Source of the DNA: Kribbella rubisoli
GTDB taxonomy: Bacteria > Actinomycetota > Actinomycetes > Propionibacteriales > Kribbellaceae
Length of the DNA: 64,000 bases
Assembly (NCBI RefSeq): GCF_004217145.1
Contig: NZ_SHKR01000013.1
Location: forward strand, 186,001 to 250,000
Reading direction: 5' to 3'
Made by a program: the position numbers and the translations under genes. Below are positions 8,404 through 16,052 of the stretch, in pieces. The notes below the pieces were generated by a model. The model worked only from the letters and a program-made list of their open reading frames with translations. It was not told where the DNA came from and ran no database searches. Numbering within the stretch: the stretch's first letter is position 1; every line of letters begins with the position of its first letter.

Positions 8404-9155
8404 GGATTCCGGTTGGACAAGACGACCTGTGGACCGAGCATCTGGCCGGGGACGGCGTACCGATCGTCTTCCTGCATCCGGGCACTGGGGACTCCCAGGT
8501 GTGGGACCCGGTGGTGGCTGGGCTCAGCGGGCGGCGCATCATCCGGTACGACGTACGGGGCTATGGACGCTCGCCGATGCCGACCGAGGAGTTCTCGCTG
8601 CTGGACGACCTGGTGACCGTGCTGGAGCAGCTGGACCTGCAGCGGGTGGTCCTGGTCGGCTGCTCGATGGGTGGCGGTACTGCGCTCAGCTTTGCGCTCA
8701 CGCATCCGGACCGGGTCCACGGCCTCGTGCTGCTCTGCCCGAGCGTCCGTGGCTTCCCCGTACTCGAAGAGCCTGACCTGGACGCGCAGTACGCCGAGCT
8801 GATCGCCAACCGCGACGTGGACGGGCTGGTGCAGTTCGGCCTACCGGTGTGGGCGGCGACCGTGACCGACGACGCTGTGGTCGATCAGCTCCGCGCTGCG
8901 GCTCCAGCCTGGTTCGAACAAGGCACATACCTCAAGGCCGAGCCGCCTCTGTACGACCGGCTCAACGAGATCCACGCACCCACCACAGTGATGGTCGGCG
9001 ACCGGGACCGCCCGATCGCCACAGCCTCAGCCGGCGCCGCCGCGGCCCGCATCCCCGGCTCCCAGTTCACCTGGATTCCCGGCGCCGACCACTACCCCAG
9101 CCTCCGCAACCCGCAACTAGTAATCGATGCCATCAACAACTATCTGGGCGGATAA
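8394..9155 (+). CDS. Alpha/beta-hydrolase (253 aa)
   Basis: A complete alpha/beta-hydrolase fold: oxyanion loop VFLHPGTGDS, nucleophile elbow GCSMGG (Ser near residue 93), acid in MVGDRDRPI and catalytic His in IPGADHYPSL close to the end. Size and motifs fit the 3-oxoadipate-enol-lactonase-like group, but the substrate is not evident. It overlaps the upstream acyltransferase-domain gene by 10 bases and is convergent with trpD, overlapping that gene's 3' end by 16 bases. Confidence 0.9.
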   Translation: MELRIPVGQDDLWTEHLAGDGVPIVFLHPGTGDSQVWDPVVAGLSGRRIIRYDVRGYGRSPMPTEEFSLLDDLVTVLEQLDLQRVVLVGCSMGGGTALSFALTHPDRVHGLVLLCPSVRGFPVLEEPDLDAQYAELIANRDVDGLVQFGLPVWAATVTDDAVVDQLRAAAPAWFEQGTYLKAEPPLYDRLNEIHAPTTVMVGDRDRPIATASAGAAAARIPGSQFTWIPGADHYPSLRNPQLVIDAINNYLGG

Positions 9156-10180
9156 CTGGTCCAAGCCGCCAGGACTCGCAGGGCCTCGCCGGTGTCCACA
9201 GCGCTACGACATCGATCCAACGCATTCGCTAGCACGTCGAGGAGCGGTGCCCTGCCTAGTGACAGGGTGGCTATCGCAGCCGCGGCGTTGAGCAGTACGA
9301 CGTCACGCAGCGGCCCAGGTGCTCCGTGGACGAGGGCGTGCAGAGCCCTTGCGTTGAAAGCGGGGCCACCGCCTTGCAGGTCGGACAGTGTCGACGGGCG
9401 GAGGCCGAGTGAGCGTGGATCGAAGACTGTCTCGGTTGCTGAGCCGCCATGCACTATCCACAAGCGTGAGTAGCCAGTAGTGGTCAGCTTGTCGAGGCCG
9501 TCGTCGCCACGTGCTACCAGGGCTGACTTTCCTTGCTGGGCGAGCGCACCGGCCAGCACCGGCACCATCTGCGCTCGGGCGACGCCGACAAGCTGATGCG
9601 CAGGGTCCGCTGGGTTGAGCAACGGCGCGAGGACGTTGAACGCGGTGGGGACGGCCAGCTCACGCCGTACGACGGCAACCTGTCGTAGCGCCGGGTTGAA
9701 GCTCGGAGCGAACAGATAGGTCAGGCCGACGTCAGCCGCGACGGCGGCAGCTTCGGAGGCTGACAGGTCGAGCGGTACACCCAAGTACTCGACCAAATCA
9801 CCGGAGCCGCCGGCCGACGAGGACGCAGCACGTCCACCGTGCTTCACCACGGTGACACCCGTGGCGGCTGCAACCACTGCAGCCATGGTGGAGATGTTCG
9901 CCGCTCCAGTCCGGTCGCCGCCCGTCCCCACAATGTCCACGAACGGCCCGAGGATCCGCACCGGCGTCGCATGCGAACGCAGTACCTCGGCCAGACCAGT
10001 CAGCTCGTCAGGTGTCTCGCCCTTGGCTCGTAGAGCGATCAGGAACCCGGAGATCTGGGCCGGTGACGCCTCGCCCAGCACCAGTTGGTCCATCGCCCAG
10101 CCAGTGTCCGCCGCCGACAGATCGGAGCCGGCCAGGAGCGCGGAGATCAGGCCGGACCAGGTCCGGAGTGTTGTCGCCAT
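9140..10180 (-). CDS. trpD: Anthranilate phosphoribosyltransferase-like protein (346 aa)
   Basis: The chain follows TrpD along its length: helical N-domain, PRPP loop VDIVGTGGDRTGAANIST (residues 82-98), the KHG-R segment, the anthranilate-site region VVRRELAVPTAFNVLAPLLNPAD, and VARGDDGLDKLT near 230. It would join anthranilate to PRPP in tryptophan synthesis. Oddities: the usual K-H-G-N-R is KHGGR (113-117) and the following S-G-S-A-D is replaced by AGGSGD. A leader peptide with tandem Trp codons and an attenuator precede it, which argues for a real role in the Trp pathway. No other trp gene is in the window. The gene ends inside the hydrolase on the other strand. Confidence 0.85.
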   Translation of the reverse strand: MATTLRTWSGLISALLAGSDLSAADTGWAMDQLVLGEASPAQISGFLIALRAKGETPDELTGLAEVLRSHATPVRILGPFVDIVGTGGDRTGAANISTMAAVVAAATGVTVVKHGGRAASSSAGGSGDLVEYLGVPLDLSASEAAAVAADVGLTYLFAPSFNPALRQVAVVRRELAVPTAFNVLAPLLNPADPAHQLVGVARAQMVPVLAGALAQQGKSALVARGDDGLDKLTTTGYSRLWIVHGGSATETVFDPRSLGLRPSTLSDLQGGGPAFNARALHALVHGAPGPLRDVVLLNAAAAIATLSLGRAPLLDVLANALDRCRSAVDTGEALRVLAAWTSYPPR

Positions 10181-10226
10181 CGGGTGTCCTCGAGGATGCT
10201 GGGCCGCCCACGAGGAGACATCACAA

Positions 10227-10288
10227 CGGCCGCCTCGCAGGAGACGGCCGGGTGGGTACGCGCGGAGTCAGGCCGTCAGTCGACGGCC
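10227..10288 (-). promoter_or_regulatory. Tryptophan attenuator (three alternative stem-loops)
   Basis: Reading the minus strand after the Trp codons, three stems compete. Stem 1:2 is GGCCGTC-gact-GACGGCC (10271-10288) and covers the leader stop. Stem 2:3 pairs GACGGCC (10271-10277) with GGCCGTC (10243-10249), the antiterminator. Stem 3:4 pairs CGGCCG (10245-10250) with CGGCCG (10227-10232), the terminator. A ribosome stalled at the Trp codons would cover strand 1 and allow 2:3, so reading continues into trpD; a ribosome reaching the stop would favour 3:4. No U-run follows stem 3:4, as is common at high GC. The pairing is read from sequence; folding energies were not computed. Confidence 0.75.
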
Positions 10289-10314
10289 CACCACATACCT
10301 GCGCGCTGGAACAT
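10276..10314 (-). CDS. trp leader peptide (12 aa, tandem Trp codons)
   Basis: ATG TTC CAG CGC GCA GGT ATG TGG TGG GCC GTC GAC TGA gives MFQRAGMWWAVD. Two adjacent Trp codons in a 12-residue open frame immediately upstream of a trpD-like gene, with the stop inside an attenuator hairpin, is the standard architecture of trpL-type control. Trp is the rarest amino acid, so two in a row at this site is unlikely by chance. The start lies 7 bases after a candidate -10, so the RNA would be leaderless or nearly so. It is too short for routine gene finders. Confidence 0.75.
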   Translation of the reverse strand: MFQRAGMWWAVD

Positions 10315-10321
10315 GACACTG

Positions 10322-10351
10322 ACCTTAGTCACGCCACCAAAGCCTCCGCAA
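10322..10351 (-). promoter_or_regulatory. Candidate promoter of the trp leader/trpD unit
   Basis: On the minus strand TTGCGG (10346-10351) and TAAGGT (10322-10327) are 18 bases apart. Only 14 bases separate the stop of the GH16-like gene and the leader ATG, so a separate promoter must lie inside the last codons of that gene, exactly where this pair sits. The predicted start is about 10315, one base before the leader ATG. Both hexamers are degenerate, so this is a placement argument rather than a strong match. Confidence 0.45.
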
Positions 10352-11114
10352 CGTTCCATCCACGGATGGAGTCGACAGTGAACCTGGGCACATGCTCGTC
10401 ACCTGACCGGTCCGGGAAGTCGAACACCGCCAGCATCAACTGCACCGGGTATGTCGGTGCGCCCTGACAACTGCGGATCACAGCGCCGTCCACGAAGAAC
10501 GACGCCTCACCGCCGGTCCACTCGACCGCGTACGTGTGGAACTCACGCAGGTCGATCGGGAGCCGGACCGCCTCGAAGTCCTGCGGTACGGCGGGGTCGC
10601 GGATCGTCTTCAGGCCCATGCCGACGTCGGTCGACCGCCCAGGTACCAGAGCGTCGCCGAACACCTCCATGACACAGATCTCGCCGCACTGCTCCGGCTG
10701 CTCCTCCAGTCCGACCATCCAGAGCGACACCATCGACCGTGGACTCAGGTCGGCGCGGGCGCGGAGTTCGACGTACCCGCCGTTCGGAGTCCAGCCCCAG
10801 AACGGCTCCTGCTCCTCGCGGACGACGAGGCCCTCGCGGTACGGCTGTTGCCCGACCGCGCTGCCTACCGGACCCGAGTAGTTGCCGGACTGGATGCCGG
10901 AGACTCGCAGATCGGGTTTGTGATCGCCCTCGCACCACAGGCCCTGGTCGACCGGGATGCTGAGCGTCAAGCACGAGTCGCCCAGCTGGTACGTCGCTGC
11001 CGATGCGGCGCGCGAACTCCACTGCGGCAGGTAGTGCGGTGACCAGACGGAGCAGTCGAGTGATGACGCGTCGAAGTCGTCCTCGAACACCAGGTCACCA
11101 CGCACCTGACTCAT
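10329..11114 (-). CDS. GH16-like family protein (261 aa), altered catalytic motif
   Basis: The concanavalin-type beta-glucanase fold is recognisable from FEDDFDASSLDCSVW at the start, GGYVELRARADL before the active site, and FHTYAVEWTGGEASFFVDGAVI near the end. In glycoside hydrolase family 16 the active site is E-x-D-x-x-E; here it reads EICVME (145-150), keeping both glutamates but with Cys147 in place of the Asp. There is no signal peptide, unusual for a beta-glucanase. It may be a modified or inactive sugar-binding protein, or an intracellular enzyme. It lies directly upstream of the trp leader on the same strand with 14 bases between. Confidence 0.75.
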   Translation of the reverse strand: MSQVRGDLVFEDDFDASSLDCSVWSPHYLPQWSSRAASAATYQLGDSCLTLSIPVDQGLWCEGDHKPDLRVSGIQSGNYSGPVGSAVGQQPYREGLVVREEQEPFWGWTPNGGYVELRARADLSPRSMVSLWMVGLEEQPEQCGEICVMEVFGDALVPGRSTDVGMGLKTIRDPAVPQDFEAVRLPIDLREFHTYAVEWTGGEASFFVDGAVIRSCQGAPTYPVQLMLAVFDFPDRSGDEHVPRFTVDSIRGWNVAEALVA

Positions 11115-11199
11115 GACCCCATCATGAGTGGATCGGGCGCGTTGTCACATCATGGTGCTCCCATTCGTCAGAGAAGCGATGCGACAGGAGACGGCACCG

Positions 11200-12078
11200 G
11201 TGGACGACCACGAGCAGCTGGCGCGGCAGTTCGAGCAGAACCGCGGGCACCTGCGCGCGGTCGCGTACCGGATGCTCGGGTCGGTAGCCGAGGCCGAGGA
11301 CGCCGTACAGGAGGCATGGCTGCGGCTTAGCCGGACTGACGTGAGTGATGTCGGCAATCTGGCCGGCTGGCTGACCACTGTGGTGTCGCGGGTGTGTCTG
11401 GACCTGCTGCGGAGCCGGAAGTCGCGGCGTGAGGACTCGCTGGACACTTACGTGCCAGACCCGATCATCGGGGAGCTGGGGCCGGAGGACGAGGCGGTCC
11501 ACGCGGATGCGATCGGGCTGGCGTTGCTGGTCGTACTGGAGACGCTGTCGCCGGCGGAGCGGTTGGCGTTCGTGCTGCACGACATGTTCGGCGTCGGGTT
11601 CGACGAGATCGCGACGATCGTGGACAAGTCGCCCGCCGCGACGCGTCAGCTGGCCAGTCGGGCGCGGCGGCGGGTCCAGGGCGCTCCTGCCACTGACGGG
11701 GATGTCAGCCGACAGCGGGTGATCGTCGAGGCGTTCATGGCGGCGTCCCGTGGCGGTGACTTCGAGGCGCTGCTCGAGCTGCTCGACCCGGACGTACTAC
11801 TGCGCGCGGACGCCGGTGCGGCGACTGCGGAGTTCGCCGGGCCGGCGGTGTCGAAGCTGGTGCGTGGTGCGAAGGCTGTTGTCGAGCAGGCGCTGCTGTT
11901 CAGCCGGATGGCGCCGTACAACCAGGTGGCGCTGGTCAATGGCGTGCCTGGGGTCATCACCGTGGTCAACGACCGCCTCCTGGGTGTCATGGCCGTCACG
12001 GTCGCCGACGGCAAGATCACCCAGATCGACATCCTGGCCGACCTGGAACGCCTCGAGGTCATCCCGCTACCAGCGTGA
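11200..12078 (+). CDS. ECF41-type (SigJ-like) RNA polymerase sigma factor (292 aa)
   Basis: Sigma region 2 is HLRAVAYRMLGSVAEAEDAVQEAWLRL, region 4 is LSPAERLAFVLHDMFGVGFDEIATIVDKSPAATRQLASRAR, and the rest is a SnoaL-like extension with VPGVITVVNDRLLGVMAVTVADGKITQIDI, the layout of the ECF41 group, where the extension controls activity in place of an anti-sigma factor. Start: GTG 11200 has AGGAG 9 bases upstream; in-frame ATG 11179 and GTG 11128 are alternatives. ECF41 genes are usually near a COMD or similar redox gene; here the neighbour is an aminoglycoside-phosphotransferase-type gene, overlapping by 20 bases at the 3' end. Confidence 0.9.
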   Translation: MDDHEQLARQFEQNRGHLRAVAYRMLGSVAEAEDAVQEAWLRLSRTDVSDVGNLAGWLTTVVSRVCLDLLRSRKSRREDSLDTYVPDPIIGELGPEDEAVHADAIGLALLVVLETLSPAERLAFVLHDMFGVGFDEIATIVDKSPAATRQLASRARRRVQGAPATDGDVSRQRVIVEAFMAASRGGDFEALLELLDPDVLLRADAGAATAEFAGPAVSKLVRGAKAVVEQALLFSRMAPYNQVALVNGVPGVITVVNDRLLGVMAVTVADGKITQIDILADLERLEVIPLPA

Positions 12079-12796
12079 GCACCCGCTCCGCCTGTGCCTC
12101 CGCGGTACCAGGTGGGTTGCGGTGTGCGCTGGGTCCACCTGGCCCGATCAGAGTCAGCCAGAAGCCGGCCCAGAGGCTGCGGGCTGCGTGGAAGCGGGCG
12201 GGGTCCGGGGCGAAGCGTCGTACCAGAGGCGTCCAGTCGGTCCCGCGTCCCGACAGGTGCTCGACCAGGTTGGCGAGCTCGACGGTGCGATCGCCCAACC
12301 CGGCGTCCTCGAAGTCGACGATGCGCACGCGCGTCCCATCCCACAGGTAGTTGGCGAGGTTCGGATCGCCGTGGGCGACCACCGGGTCGGGTACGGCGGT
12401 GAGGTCGGGCGGCTCGTTGTTGAGCCAGGCCGAAGCTGCGCGAGCGATCACGCCGTCGCCATCCTGCAGCGTGGTCAGACCAGCGCGTGTCCGGCTGACT
12501 AGCGCAGTCAGGTCAATCGCCGGCAAGGACGAAGGCGGAATGGACCAGAGGGTCTCGATCGCATCGCCCAGAGCTGTTAGTTGGGGAAGGCGCAGAGGGG
12601 CGGTGAGGGGCTCGCCGGGCAGGGTGGTCATGGTGAGGGACGGGGCGCGGGTCCTGGAGAGGGGGTGGGGCACTAGGTCGGGGGTTGCCTCGGACAGGAG
12701 GGTCAGGGCGGCCCATTCCCGGCCCGGCTCGTTGCGGGACCAGGAGACGTAGTGCTTGGTCAGAACCGAGCCGGAGACCGAGATTGTGTGAGTCAT
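12059..12796 (-). CDS. Aminoglycoside-phosphotransferase-family kinase (245 aa)
   Basis: The Brenner-type catalytic motif VVAHGDPNLANYLWDG (H-G-D-x-x-x-x-N) and the metal-binding VRIVDFEDAG are both intact, which defines the APH/choline-kinase fold. The N-lobe is short. Substrate cannot be inferred; many actinobacterial members phosphorylate small metabolites or antibiotics, and resistance should not be assumed. The ATG at 12796 begins MTHTISVSG; upstream extension would run into the divergent flavoenzyme promoter. It is convergent with the ECF41 gene. Confidence 0.82.
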   Translation of the reverse strand: MTHTISVSGSVLTKHYVSWSRNEPGREWAALTLLSEATPDLVPHPLSRTRAPSLTMTTLPGEPLTAPLRLPQLTALGDAIETLWSIPPSSLPAIDLTALVSRTRAGLTTLQDGDGVIARAASAWLNNEPPDLTAVPDPVVAHGDPNLANYLWDGTRVRIVDFEDAGLGDRTVELANLVEHLSGRGTDWTPLVRRFAPDPARFHAARSLWAGFWLTLIGPGGPSAHRNPPGTAEAQAERVLTLVAG

Positions 12797-12872
12797 CGGA
12801 AGAGTGTGTCGATAACGGGGTCTCTTCTTCGACGTATGGGCAGGAGCTGATACGGCGAGGGAGTGGGATCGG

Positions 12873-14141
12873 ATGTCTACGCAGGCGATTGCGGCGGTTG
12901 TCAGTGACGTTGTTGCGGGGCTGCTAGGGGCCGGGTTCAACGGTGCGGTCCGGCTGCCCGGAGAGGTCGAGTACGACGAGCAGCGCCGCTCCGTCATCCC
13001 ATCGGTCGACTCACGCCCGCTGCTCGTTGCCGAGGCGTACAGCAGGACCGACGTACAGGCAGTAGTCCGGACAGCCCGCGACTACGGTGCACCGGTCGCT
13101 GTGCAGGCGACCGGTCACGGGACGCGAGTACCGGCGGACGGCGGGATCCTGCTGAAGACCACGCAGATGACGTCCGTGCTGATCGACCCGGAGCGACGGA
13201 TCGCCAAGGTCGCGCCAGGTGCTCGCTGGGGCGCGGTCCTGGATGCGGCGAGGCAGTTCGGGCTCGCCCCGTTGTCCGGCTCGCACCGCGACGTCGGCGT
13301 CACCGGGTACACGCTCGGCGGCGGAGTGGGCTGGCTGGCCCGCAAGTACGGGTTCGCGGCCGACAGCGTGATCCGCGCCGAGGTCGTCACCGCCGACGGA
13401 CGTACGGTCACCGCAAGCGCCGAACACCACGCAGACCTGTTCTGGGCGATCCGCGGCGGCACCGGCAACTTCGGCGTGGTCACCTCACTCGAGTTCCGTC
13501 TGTACCCAGTCCGCCAGGTCCACGCCGGCATCGTGTACTTCGGCATCGATCGCGCGGCCACGATCCTGCGCACGTACCGCGACTGGACCGCCACGATCCC
13601 CAACGAGCTGAGCAGCGCCGTCGTCCTGACCCGCGTCCCCGGCACCGAACAGCGCGCCGTCGCGATCAAGGTCATGTACGCCGGTGCCGCGGACGTCGCG
13701 GAGCACCTGCTCAAGCCGCTCTTCGCAAGAGCCGGTCAGCGCCTGGCCGGCGAACTAGAGACGATCGAGTACGCCGATGCCGCGATGGGCGGCACGCCCG
13801 CGCGGCACCTCGACTTCCTGGACACGCTGACGGACGAGGTGATCGACATCGTCACCGAACTCGACGACGCCACCGTCGAGATCCGGAACTGGGGCGGCGC
13901 GATGGCCAACCCCGGCCCCGGCGCGGGCCCGGTCGGTCACCGGCAGGCGTCGTACTCGCTGATCATCGACCGCGAGGTCGCCGGTCTGCCGAGCTCCGGT
14001 CGCACATTCGTGAACTTCCTCGGCGACCCGGGCCGCGCGGACACGGCGTACGACGCCAAGGATCTGCACCGGCTGCGCGAGGTCAAGCGCGCCTACGACC
14101 CGACGAACTTCTTCCACCTGAACGCCAACATCCGGCCATAA
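12873..14141 (+). CDS. FAD-linked oxidoreductase, BBE family (422 aa)
   Basis: FAD_binding_4 (PCMH) domain with VAVQATGHGTRVPADGG, where His82 is the expected covalent flavin attachment site, GVTGYTLGGGVGWLARKYG for the flavin, IRGGTGNFGVVTSLEF, and the C-terminal berberine-bridge helix YDPTNFFHLNANIRP. The second covalent site (Cys in bicovalent enzymes) is His138 here, so it is predicted mono-covalent. Such enzymes oxidise alcohols or sugars with O2. It is divergent from the kinase gene with 76 bases between. A related gene lies at 37340-38743. Confidence 0.9.
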   Translation: MSTQAIAAVVSDVVAGLLGAGFNGAVRLPGEVEYDEQRRSVIPSVDSRPLLVAEAYSRTDVQAVVRTARDYGAPVAVQATGHGTRVPADGGILLKTTQMTSVLIDPERRIAKVAPGARWGAVLDAARQFGLAPLSGSHRDVGVTGYTLGGGVGWLARKYGFAADSVIRAEVVTADGRTVTASAEHHADLFWAIRGGTGNFGVVTSLEFRLYPVRQVHAGIVYFGIDRAATILRTYRDWTATIPNELSSAVVLTRVPGTEQRAVAIKVMYAGAADVAEHLLKPLFARAGQRLAGELETIEYADAAMGGTPARHLDFLDTLTDEVIDIVTELDDATVEIRNWGGAMANPGPGAGPVGHRQASYSLIIDREVAGLPSSGRTFVNFLGDPGRADTAYDAKDLHRLREVKRAYDPTNFFHLNANIRP

Positions 14142-14144
14142 GAA

Positions 14145-14184
14145 AGCGACCCGGTCCCCAGGAGGGTCAAGGGACCGGATCGCT
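14145..14184. terminator. Bidirectional hairpin terminator
   Basis: AGCGAC-CCGGTCCC and GGGACCGG-aTCGCT form a stem of 13 pairs with one mismatch and a 12-base loop, directly after the stop of the BBE gene and before the convergent peptidase gene. Placement between convergent genes supports termination in both directions. Confidence 0.8.
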
Positions 14185-14201
14185 CAGGGCGCCTCAGGAA
14201 T

Positions 14202-15182
14202 TCAGACTGTGCCGGAGTTGCCGTAGACGGAGACGTGGACGTGGTCCATGTGGTTCGCGGTCGCACTGCCGCGGTCCTCCATCGCGCGCCAGCCCTCGCT
14301 GCTGCGCTGGACCGTCCAGATGTGCTGCTCCCAGATCAGCTGGCTGACGCCGAGCTTCTTGTAGTTCGCCTTCAGCCAGTCGGCGATCTCCTGGCCCTCC
14401 GACGAGCTGTTGATCATGATGTCGACCGCGCGGCCGCTGGAGTGCTCCGAACCGCTGTCGCCGGACCGCAGCCCGCCGTACGTCGAGATGTCGGGGAACA
14501 TCGCACAGATCGCCCGGTGCACCCGGATCGCGTCCTGGGTCAGGCCGGACTCCATCGCGGAGCCGGACTTGCAGGCTGCCTGCGAGATCGAGCCGCCGCC
14601 GCCGACGCTCGCGACCGGTTTGGTCGCGGACAGGTACTGCGCCTTGACCCAGCGGGACTTGCCGTCGCTGACGACCTCGGCCCAGATGCCGTCGATCTTG
14701 CCGGTGACCGAGACCTTGGTGCCCTTCGGCAGCACGTCCAGCAGGACGCCGGTCAGCGGGAGCGACCAGAGGTTCACGTCGGTGGTGGTGTACTTCGTGC
14801 CGCTGACCTTCGGCGGCGCGGCGTTCAGGTCCGCGGCCGCGCGGGTCTTCGCGGAGGTCGGCGTCGGGATCGGCGCCTGCTTCTTCAGATGCTTCGCGGT
14901 CGGCGACGCCTTCGGCGTGGGAGCCGCGCTGGGGATCGTCGACGTGACGCTGATCGGCGGACGCAGAGCGTCCCGGCTGATCGTGGTGTCGCGCGACAGC
15001 TGCAGGGACGAGCTGGCGATCGACGGGTCGAGCTTGACGTGCTGGGCGGGCAGAGCGGCGGCCGAGCCGGTGGCCACCAGGGCCACTGCCGCGCCGGGAA
15101 TCACAACCTTTGCAAGACCTGGCTGGATCACCTTTTTGCGCTGCTGCCGGTGCCGCGCCTGTCTATGCCGTCCTTCAGCCAC
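14202..15182 (-). CDS. Secreted SH3-domain/M15-type peptidase-like protein (326 aa)
   Basis: A basic N-terminus (RQARHRQQRKK) is followed by a hydrophobic segment VVIPGAAVALVATGSAAALPA, consistent with a signal or anchor. Next is a low-complexity P/T/K/S linker, then an SH3-like domain (TTTDVNLWSLPLTGVLLDVLPKGTKVSVTG), and a C-terminal domain with STYGGLRSGDSGSEHSSGRAVDIMI and NHMDHVHVSV, the His/Asp zinc pattern of D,D-carboxypeptidase-like M15 proteins and cell-wall hydrolase domains. It probably acts on peptidoglycan outside the cell. I looked for a ydaO-type riboswitch upstream and could not support one. Confidence 0.82.
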   Translation of the reverse strand: MAEGRHRQARHRQQRKKVIQPGLAKVVIPGAAVALVATGSAAALPAQHVKLDPSIASSSLQLSRDTTISRDALRPPISVTSTIPSAAPTPKASPTAKHLKKQAPIPTPTSAKTRAAADLNAAPPKVSGTKYTTTDVNLWSLPLTGVLLDVLPKGTKVSVTGKIDGIWAEVVSDGKSRWVKAQYLSATKPVASVGGGGSISQAACKSGSAMESGLTQDAIRVHRAICAMFPDISTYGGLRSGDSGSEHSSGRAVDIMINSSSEGQEIADWLKANYKKLGVSQLIWEQHIWTVQRSSEGWRAMEDRGSATANHMDHVHVSVYGNSGTV

Positions 15183-15346
15183 TTGTCCGAACCCAATCTG
15201 CCGAGACCAAAACGTTATCGACCGGAGGAGTCAAGCACACTTCGCCGCGCCGGTTCGAATCGGCCCTCGGTCTTAACGCATTACGAACATCCACAGGCTC
15301 GCCGCGAGCGTGATTTGCCCGGTATCCGGATGTAACCGTTCCGAGA

Positions 15347-15994
15347 TCAAACGCTTGGTCGACAAATCGCCGCCGTGATCGCGGTCGCGACGTGGTCGGC
15401 GTACCGCTCGGGGCTCCAGTCGCGGAGGAGGACGAGCAGCTCGTAGAGCTCGACCGAGATGTACGTCCACAACACGTCCGCGACCTCCTCGACGGTGATC
15501 CCGGGGCGCAGGTCGCCGGTCTCGAGCAGGTGGCGACCGAACATGGTCATCCCGACCAGGCGCTCGTCGAGCAAGGTCTGCCAGGTCTCTCGCAAGGTCT
15601 CGTCGCCGTGCCGACCGTCACGGATCAGGATCTGCACGCGCGCCGACCTCTGCTGGCGCTCGACCAGGCCCGCGACGTACAGCTGGATCTTCCGGCGTAC
15701 GTCGGGCTCCCGCTGGACGGCCAGGATCTCGGGGCGCTGCACCATCGGGACCGGCTCGTCGTCGCCGGCGATCACGAAGTCGAACACCGCCTTGGCCAGC
15801 GCCGCCTTCGTGCCGAAACCCTTGTAGATGCTCTCCGCCGAGACGCCGGCCCGCCGCGCGACCGCGCTGATCGTCGTCGCCTGGAACCCGTCGGCCTCGA
15901 ACAGCTCCTGCGCCGCGACCACGACGTCCCGCCGCCGCAGCTGGGCGCGCTCGCGCCGGGCAGTCGCGTTGTAGTTCCTCTTGACGTCGGCCAT
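15347..15994 (-). CDS. TetR-family repressor (215 aa)
   Basis: N-terminal HTH: RRRDVVVAAQELFEADGFQATTISAVARRAGVSAESIYKGFGTKAALAKAVFDF, a full TetR_N domain. The rest is a helical ligand domain. Start ATG 15994 (MADVKRN) has GAGGTGG close upstream; ATG 16006 is an alternative. The divergent SnoaL-like gene shares a 70-base intergenic region containing a perfect palindrome (16016-16030), so it most likely represses itself and that gene. Ligand unknown. Confidence 0.9.
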   Translation of the reverse strand: MADVKRNYNATARRERAQLRRRDVVVAAQELFEADGFQATTISAVARRAGVSAESIYKGFGTKAALAKAVFDFVIAGDDEPVPMVQRPEILAVQREPDVRRKIQLYVAGLVERQQRSARVQILIRDGRHGDETLRETWQTLLDERLVGMTMFGRHLLETGDLRPGITVEEVADVLWTYISVELYELLVLLRDWSPERYADHVATAITAAICRPSV

Positions 15995-16015
15995 TCCACC
16001 TCGCATGCTTTTGAG

Positions 16016-16030
16016 TACAGTCAAACTGTA
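16016..16030. promoter_or_regulatory. TetR operator palindrome
   Basis: TACAGT-CAA-ACTGTA is a perfect inverted repeat in the divergent promoter region of the TetR gene and the SnoaL-like gene. For the rightward gene, TTGAGT (16011-16016) and AATTAT (16034-16039) with a 17-base spacer form a candidate promoter that the palindrome overlaps, which suits repression. Confidence 0.65.
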
Positions 16031-16052
16031 TCGAATTATTTGGGGGACCACG

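Noticed and set aside
8394..9155. Resistance or pathway role for the hydrolase paired with the acyltransferase-domain gene
   Set aside because: Overlap shows co-expression only; motifs give the fold but not a substrate.
14235..15335. 366-aa plus-strand frame
   Set aside because: Antisense to the M15-type peptidase gene; no recognisable motif.
15183..15346. Possible ydaO (c-di-AMP) riboswitch upstream of the peptidase gene
   Set aside because: No conserved helices or kink-turn sequence could be matched by eye.
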